64,000 bases of DNA from Lithospermum erythrorhizon (Eukaryota; Streptophyta; Magnoliopsida; Boraginales; Boraginaceae): positions 32,952 to 96,951 of the forward strand of contig JADFUC010001604.1 of NCBI GenBank assembly GCA_019722365.1, written 5' to 3'. Of this stretch, positions 58,991 through 64,000 are shown in pieces. Every line of letters starts with the position of its first letter. Position 1 is the stretch's first letter. The notes under the pieces are model-generated. The model saw only the letters and a list, made by a program, of their open reading frames with translations, ran no database searches and was not told where the DNA came from. The translations under genes and the position numbers were made by a program.

Positions 58991-58991
58991 T

Positions 58992-59555
58992 GATGTATGT
59001 TAGTTAGGCATGTAGGGGTAATAGGAAAATAGGCCCATCTGTGATGCTGCGAAAATGTCCTGATATGCATGCGAAAATTACGATGAGCAGTTACAGAAAC
59101 AAAAGAAAAGCAGATTACAATCAAATGATTCGAGACAAAGCGAAACCGGATCGAGGAAAGTCGCGTCCGACTGACTTTCCTTAAAGCAGTTAGACCTCTT
59201 CTGTGACGAGTGCTTAGGGCGGTAGGGTGATGGTTTAAGGATAAATGACCGAATCGACCCATGGCCTTGGCCGAATCGATCGTGAGCCTCTGACTTGATG
59301 TATCACCTTGAGAAAATAAGCGAAGCTGAGAGAATGGGTGCTCGGATTTAACTTGTGTAGTGTGTGCTTTCTTTCGATTTACGTCTTGTGGTGATGGATT
59401 GTTGAGTATATAGGCGCCTGCAACAACGTCTGCGTTAAGGTGCTAACGCCCTTGACGGACAAAACGTATGTAGCGCCATTGATTTAAGTCGATTTCAGAG
59501 TTTTAAATGTGCAAAACCGAACTGTTGGAAGCGAAAGTGGGCTCATGCGACCCCC
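58992..59555 (-). repeat. 3' LTR of copia B
   Basis: On the plus strand it starts TGATGTATGTTAG. On the minus strand it is preceded by an AAAAGTGGGGGGG purine tract at 59553-59566, a good polypurine tract. It carries a TATA-like CCTATATACTC at 59414-59404. Confidence 0.7.
59404..59414 (-). promoter_or_regulatory. TATA box of the copia B LTR
   Basis: CCTATATACTC on the minus strand, at a plausible place within the LTR. Confidence 0.45.
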
Positions 59556-60400
59556 CCACTTTTGAATGCGTCGTGTCCCATGAATCCTTAGCCTTGCAAC
59601 CATAATTTCGACTCATTTTCCCGATTTGCTTCCCACCGAGCCTTGTAGAGTTTTGCGTCGTGGTAATCCACATTACTAAAGAGCTGCAAGGGAGCCTTAT
59701 ATAAACTGTCACTCAGCTGCTTGTGTCCGTGTAGTCGGCGTGATTTTCGAAACTTTATGGTTTGATCAAAATGCCCGGCGCAAGCTAAGGTGACCGCAAA
59801 TGAGAAGCAAATTTTGGATTCCTGGCGCTCTATTCACTTTATCCAACATCGCATGAATCAAATTTGTATTGAAAAGCAATAAAACTATCCCCAGGATACA
59901 AATTTGAAAGATTTTATTTCGATAATCGGTGATAGCAATGACGATTCTGGCGTAGGATAGGTAGGTGTGATGGCCTTGGAACGCTTCCGCATTGTATATG
60001 TTTACATTCACCACTTGAACATAGTAGTAGCGATGTCTTGGAACTAATCACGCTTTTTGGTAGCAAATGATGACATCTTTCACGCGGTCTCGATCGACCG
60101 TGTCGGTTCTCGCTATTGTGTGGGTTGGGCCTTGGACACGTGCTGCAGTTCGTGGTTGTCGTCAAAATACACCGTCGAGCATTCTGCTAAAGCGTACTAC
60201 TTTGGCTGTAGGTGACTCTTGTATTATTCGGTAACCAGCGTACCTCTCGCCCGATTATCATGCAAGAGTCGTTAAAAGCATATTTAACGCACCTATGCGG
60301 GTATCTGTTTCGTCTAAGGCAGTGGAAACCCCCGCATTAATCTCTTGACATATGAGCGGTTGTCACTTGCAGGAACCTAAATCTTGGGATCTCAGTCAGC
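59556..60400 (-). other. Copia B sequence between RNase H and the 3' LTR
   Basis: About 0.85 kb without recognisable domain. The minus-strand frame 59712-59503 is open but not known to me. Confidence 0.4.
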
Positions 60401-61000
60401 AGTAGGGTTGTCACTTTCATTCGTATTTTTTCTCGAGGTTTTCAATCGTTCCTTTCGATGAATTCTCAAGCTAGTTCTTTCTTAACGCAGTGATGGATCG
60501 TATGTTATCTTTTGATCTTACATGATCAACGATGATAACTCCGATTGAATTAATTGTCTAATGGTATTATGTCTTGACGAATGTCTCGACTTACCGTTAT
60601 ATAAGTGATTGCGTGCCTCCCGATTAGAACTCATTGTCGCGGTATATGCAAATTGGAGGCGGCAGCTTTCCCTCCGAATATCCTCAAGAAATTATCTTAA
60701 CCATTAAACCTTTCCCAGCGGCTTGTCTAAAGGCGATGAACTGGACTCCGTGATGGATACGGCGATTAATGTTTGTTTGAGGACTTCCGGCAGCGGTACG
60801 GCTAAAATGAACACGTATCCGCTAGTAGCCATTTGAATCTGATGTCGGAGATCAATTTGCATCAGTGTGCCACAATGCGGCGGATACTTGGCGTATAGTG
60901 CAACCCGTAATTCAGTATGTCTCAGTACTTAAGTACTCATCGTAGCTTTCGATGATACATTTACTTTCGGATTACTGATATCTACTCAATTGCTTCTTGA
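60400..61000 (-). pseudogene. Copia B RNase H domain
   Basis: Pieces in order: VIGSPCSSM near 61050 at the domain start; ATSGYVFIL near 60840; then KQTLIAVSITES, with the catalytic-region Glu, near 60780. Later come YNGKSRHSSRHNTIRQL near 60600 and KSKDN-like and DPLTKG-like remnants near 60500. Confidence 0.82.
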
Positions 61001-61049
61001 ACAGCCTGTCCGTCTGTCTATTTACATCGAGGAACATGGGCTCCCGATA

Positions 61050-61800
61050 ACTTGAGAATACTCAGTTGAGTTTTCTTTCCTTTATTCTTCGTGAGGTGTG
61101 ATGTTCGTCCAGATTTAGGACGTCTCCCCAGTCGTCTTATACCACGAAATTTTATCGACATGGTGTGATTGGGTTAACAACTAGACAGTTAGAAGAGTTA
61201 CCTTAATCTGGACTCCGAAATTAGATGCAACTTGTCCCGTGTCCTTCATGTCAAACTTGGAGTTCGGCTTATCTTTGGTGGATTGGATCGTCTTTTGATT
61301 GCTACGGCAATGCTTGTCGTCCTTGTCCTGGCAGAGAATTACACTCTATCTCTCTAGTGGTTTTGCATAAACATACTTATCCTTGTTCGTTGATTTTAAT
61401 CCTCGAAATGCCTTGTCAGGCTTCTCGTACCATTGTTTAGAACTTGCTTTAACCCGTACAAAGATTTGACAGTCAGACATACTCTCTTCTTTACACAGAA
61501 CTATAAAACCCTCGGGTTGTTCGTATAAATTTCTTCATCTAATTCTCCGTTTAAGAAGGCTTTTTACATCATTTGATGTACACATCTAGAATTAGATGAG
61601 GCAATTGCTAGGATAATCCTAATGGATGTTATCTTTATCACGGAGTAAGTATCAAAATAATTAGTCACTTCTTTTCCACAAATGACTAGTACTGTACACT
61701 TATCTATCGTCCGTCGACTTTCATTTTCCTCTTAAAAAATCCATTTGGTTTTTTTGTGACCTTATCTTGGCGGAAGATACGATTCCCAGTCATGATTGTG
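61050..61800 (-). pseudogene. Copia B reverse transcriptase
   Basis: Minus-strand KAFLNGELDEEIYTNN at 61570-61520 and VKSLYGLKQ at 61470-61440 are diagnostic for copia. The expected YVDDM site near 61300 is scrambled. Downstream KFDMKDTGQV lies near 61240 and the QSHHVDKI word near 61150. Confidence 0.88.
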
Positions 61801-62194
61801 GATCAACTTCATAGTGCTGGCAAGCTGACGGACCATCGGTTGAGCCGACAGCCTGCTTGGTAAGTTCGAGGTTCACTCTCGAGCATCGTTAAAATCAAAA
61901 CCAAAGACTTACCGACACGTGCGCTTTTACTCGTCGAGGTTAACAACTCACCGACCTCGCTTTACTTTGACTATCAATGAAGTACAAGTATCGACAACCT
62001 ACTCGGGGTTCACGTGTCCTTTTAGATGTCGAAAACACGCCCCGCTAGATTTCATCGGAAAGACATGTTCAAGAGCGTGACATTCGAACTACAATATTAC
62101 ATTCTTGTTCACTTTCGTGAATTGTAGCTCTTATGAACAAGAAACCGATATGCATTACTATTTTGAGCATATCAATAAAAATTGCATCGACCGT

Positions 62195-62940
62195 TTAGGA
62201 CGATATCCTGTTTAGGAGAATAACACGACCTTTGCCCGAACACCACAGCGATCGAAGATGTTTGTAGGTTGGTCTTTCACCTTTGAACAATTCAAATGGG
62301 TTTATCCTCATTTTCTGATTTTGTTCAAAATTAGTTAATTTATCGTCGACTTCCCCATTCGCTTGAAATGCTTTGAACTTATCCATGAGGCATTAAATCG
62401 TCTCTTTCAATGATCGATTTTCTTTCAGTGATCAATTCGATTGAGAGAATATGGAGGTGTCAACATTGAATAATACCTTTCGAGAACAAAAAATTGACCA
62501 AATGGGTATGAGACTACTCTGTTACTCTTTTATCTTTTCTGAGTTGATTTTCAACTCTTCTTTATAAATTGCAAATTTATCGTTGCCTCATTTTCTTTTA
62601 AATAGTATACATAGAAAAATTTTGTCTTCTCATCTACAAAGGTGATAAAGTACCATTCCACCTTTGGATTGGTGAGCTTTCATATCGCTGCATTCATTGT
62701 GAACAAGATGGGAAGGCTTATTATTCAACCACGGTTGGAAATGTTGCTCTCGTCGATTTTGCTTGACTACGTTTCATACTTGTAATTCTTGTCGATAAAT
62801 TCATTAAGGTATGTGATTCAACTTGATCATTCTTCGCAAAATTAGGGATTTGCATGTCTAACCTACTATGCCATAAATTAGAGTACTCACAAAACATGAC
62901 AATATTATTTTTATTCATCTTGTTTGTAACGTTCATTCAT
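62195..62940 (-). pseudogene. Copia B GAG-pre-integrase and integrase
   Basis: EYSNLWHSRLDM begins the HHCC region (62890 on). RYFITFVDEKTKFFYVYYLK (near 62660-62600) is the core start with the first Asp. An APYS-like word with RIDH near 62440 leads to the end of the core. The linker NPFELFKGERPTYKHLR lies at 62310-62250. Frame changes separate the pieces. Confidence 0.85.
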
Positions 62941-62999
62941 TTTGAAAAAGACCATTTAACACGCCTTTTCAGCAAGCATGCCCGGCAGGAAAGTACAAC

Positions 63000-63720
63000 A
63001 ATGGAACTCAGTACAAGTTTAAACCCGTGTTTGCTAAGTAAGAACAGTTCTGAGGTTCTTCTAAGTTCTGGGACATCTGAGCGTTCTTGATGTGACTTCT
63101 AGAAGTCGTGCCATGGCAGTTCTTCTCCGCCGATGTTGGAGGTTCGTTGTCGCCATGTACATCTTACCGCGGCGGCTTGAAAGTGTAAATTGATCTTTGA
63201 CCGAACAGCATTACAGTAGCACCGGTGTCGATCGCGTTCTTGTGGGTTCGTGCCTAAGTTCACCTCAATCACGGCCAAATAGGAGTTGATCTCGTCGGTG
63301 CTGGTGACCGCATTCGCCCGTCTTTTTCCCGTTATTGCCTGCTTGGCAGTTTACACTCGAAGGACTTATGACCACGTTTGTTAATTGCCTTGCGCCCCGT
63401 CAAAAGCGAAGGAATTCCCTTGAGAAGGTGAGCCATTTTTCTTGAAACTATTTCCCTTAGGTGAAAAATCATTCTTCTTCTTCTTGAAAGACCTCAGAAG
63501 GGCCCCAAATTCCACAATTCACAGCAAACCCTTGGGGGTTGGGATAAGCGATCCGCAATTCCGGCCTTCCTATTGCCCTGCTTGATTCTCGGCGAGCAGA
63601 TAATTGCAACGTGTTCGTATCCTTTCCGGCATGCTTCAAATAGTTCTTGAAGTCTATCGAATGGTGGCAATTTCTCGATTACGCTTGACAACCTTGACGT
63701 TTCGTTCGGCAGTTTCACTC
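63000..63720 (-). pseudogene. Copia B gag end and protease
   Basis: KRRANAVTSTDEI near 63310 and SYLAVIEVNLG near 63285-63250 precede the protease. VPELRRTSELFLLSKHGFKL near 63080-63020 follows it. The protease DTG site itself is damaged. The open piece 63718-63494 on the minus strand belongs to the gag C-terminal region. Confidence 0.75.
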
Positions 63721-64000
63721 AACTTGAAGCTCGTGGAGACAACCTCGAGTTCTGGAAACTAATCATCCACGATTTTCATCCACCGTTTATAGTCAATCTT
63801 CCCTTGATAAATTTCTTGGAACCAGCGTCTTGAGTCTTATACTTGAACTCGAAGTGCGTCCCAATATTTGTTTGTATTAGCGTCGTTTATATCTGTTATC
63901 TGACTCGTCCGACAAATAAGTCGACAAATAATTGCGACTCAAATATTAGAATTATTAAGTCGGCCGCGGCCAAACTCAACGCCAGCAATACGTAACCCAG

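Larger units (their letters stand above)
57224..58991 (+). mobile_element. Ty1/copia element A, plus strand, truncated by insertion
   Basis: A GAGGGGGCC purine run is directly followed by TGTAAGAGTATGCAGTCCAG, an LTR-like start at 57234. The LTR-like part runs to about 57545. A damaged primer-binding region and gag follow from 57610. Protease and GAG-pre-integrase follow in order to 58990. There the sequence stops abruptly at the TGATGTATGTTAGTTAGG start of another element's LTR. Integrase, reverse transcriptase and RNase H are missing from the window. Confidence 0.8.
58992..64000 (-). mobile_element. Ty1/copia element B, minus strand, inserted into copia A; runs off the window
   Basis: On the minus strand the order is protease region (63480-63100), GAG-pre-integrase (62940-62720), integrase (62720-62200), reverse transcriptase (61800-61050) and RNase H (61000-60400), then the 3' LTR (59555-58992). 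Integrase before reverse transcriptase is the copia order. The 5' LTR and most of gag lie beyond 64000. All domains are recognisable but frame-broken. The junction at 58991/58992 lies inside a copia A codon run, so B is younger than A. Confidence 0.88.

Noticed and set aside
61225..61440. Plus-strand 71-codon Cys-rich ORF
   Set aside because: Antisense to the copia B reverse transcriptase active-site region; its cysteines come from the reverse complement of that sequence.
1..64000. tRNA genes, organelle DNA insertions, viral pararetrovirus copies
   Set aside because: No cloverleaf with intact A and B boxes, no recognisable plastid or mitochondrial gene and no caulimovirus-type gene order was seen on reading both strands. 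Short or degraded examples could have been missed.

Overview
This window looks like nuclear DNA of a flowering plant, probably a eudicot. It is AT-rich and dominated by plant LTR retrotransposons (Ty1/copia and Ty3/gypsy) and an L1-type LINE, with traces of a BCS1-like AAA-ATPase gene and small intron-containing genes for cysteine-rich secreted peptides. I cannot name the species. Nearly every long reading frame is interrupted by small insertions and deletions, including frames whose translation is otherwise clearly recognisable. The window is therefore either widely pseudogenised or, more likely in my view, an unpolished long-read assembly. Coordinates of broken genes and element ends are approximate.

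Layout. Positions 1-16010 (block A) and about 29020-44905 (block B) are two direct copies of the same 15.9 kb segment. Each copy carries, in the same order: an unrecognised membrane-protein-like frame; a minus-strand BCS1-like AAA-ATPase gene; a 3.7 kb copia element with a solo LTR nested in it; a minus-strand gene for an 8-cysteine secreted peptide; a minus-strand LTR of a gypsy-like element; and two more genes of the same peptide family. Because both blocks share the insertions, the duplication is younger than those insertions.

Between the blocks lie a gag-only copia element on the minus strand (16494-20823) and gypsy-type LTR sequence on the plus strand, ending in a degenerate tRNA-Met primer-binding site (20860-26915) and followed by a non-coding internal region. 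The gypsy LTR holds a 66-bp minisatellite whose units each encode a short hairpin, several with a UNCG tetraloop.

Downstream of block B come a short 5S-rRNA-like fragment, an L1-type LINE on the plus strand (about 45860-49150), a GC-rich Ty3/gypsy element of Tat-like type on the minus strand (about 50000-55170), and a plus-strand copia element (57234-58990). That copia element is cut by a second copia inserted on the minus strand (58992 to beyond the window end).

The only potential host genes are the AAA-ATPase, the peptide cluster, the membrane-protein-like frame and perhaps a 37-residue ORF. The most interesting items are the peptide cluster, whose cysteine pattern resembles the endosperm/embryo-surrounding MEG/ESF1 peptides, and the UNCG hairpin array in the gypsy LTR.
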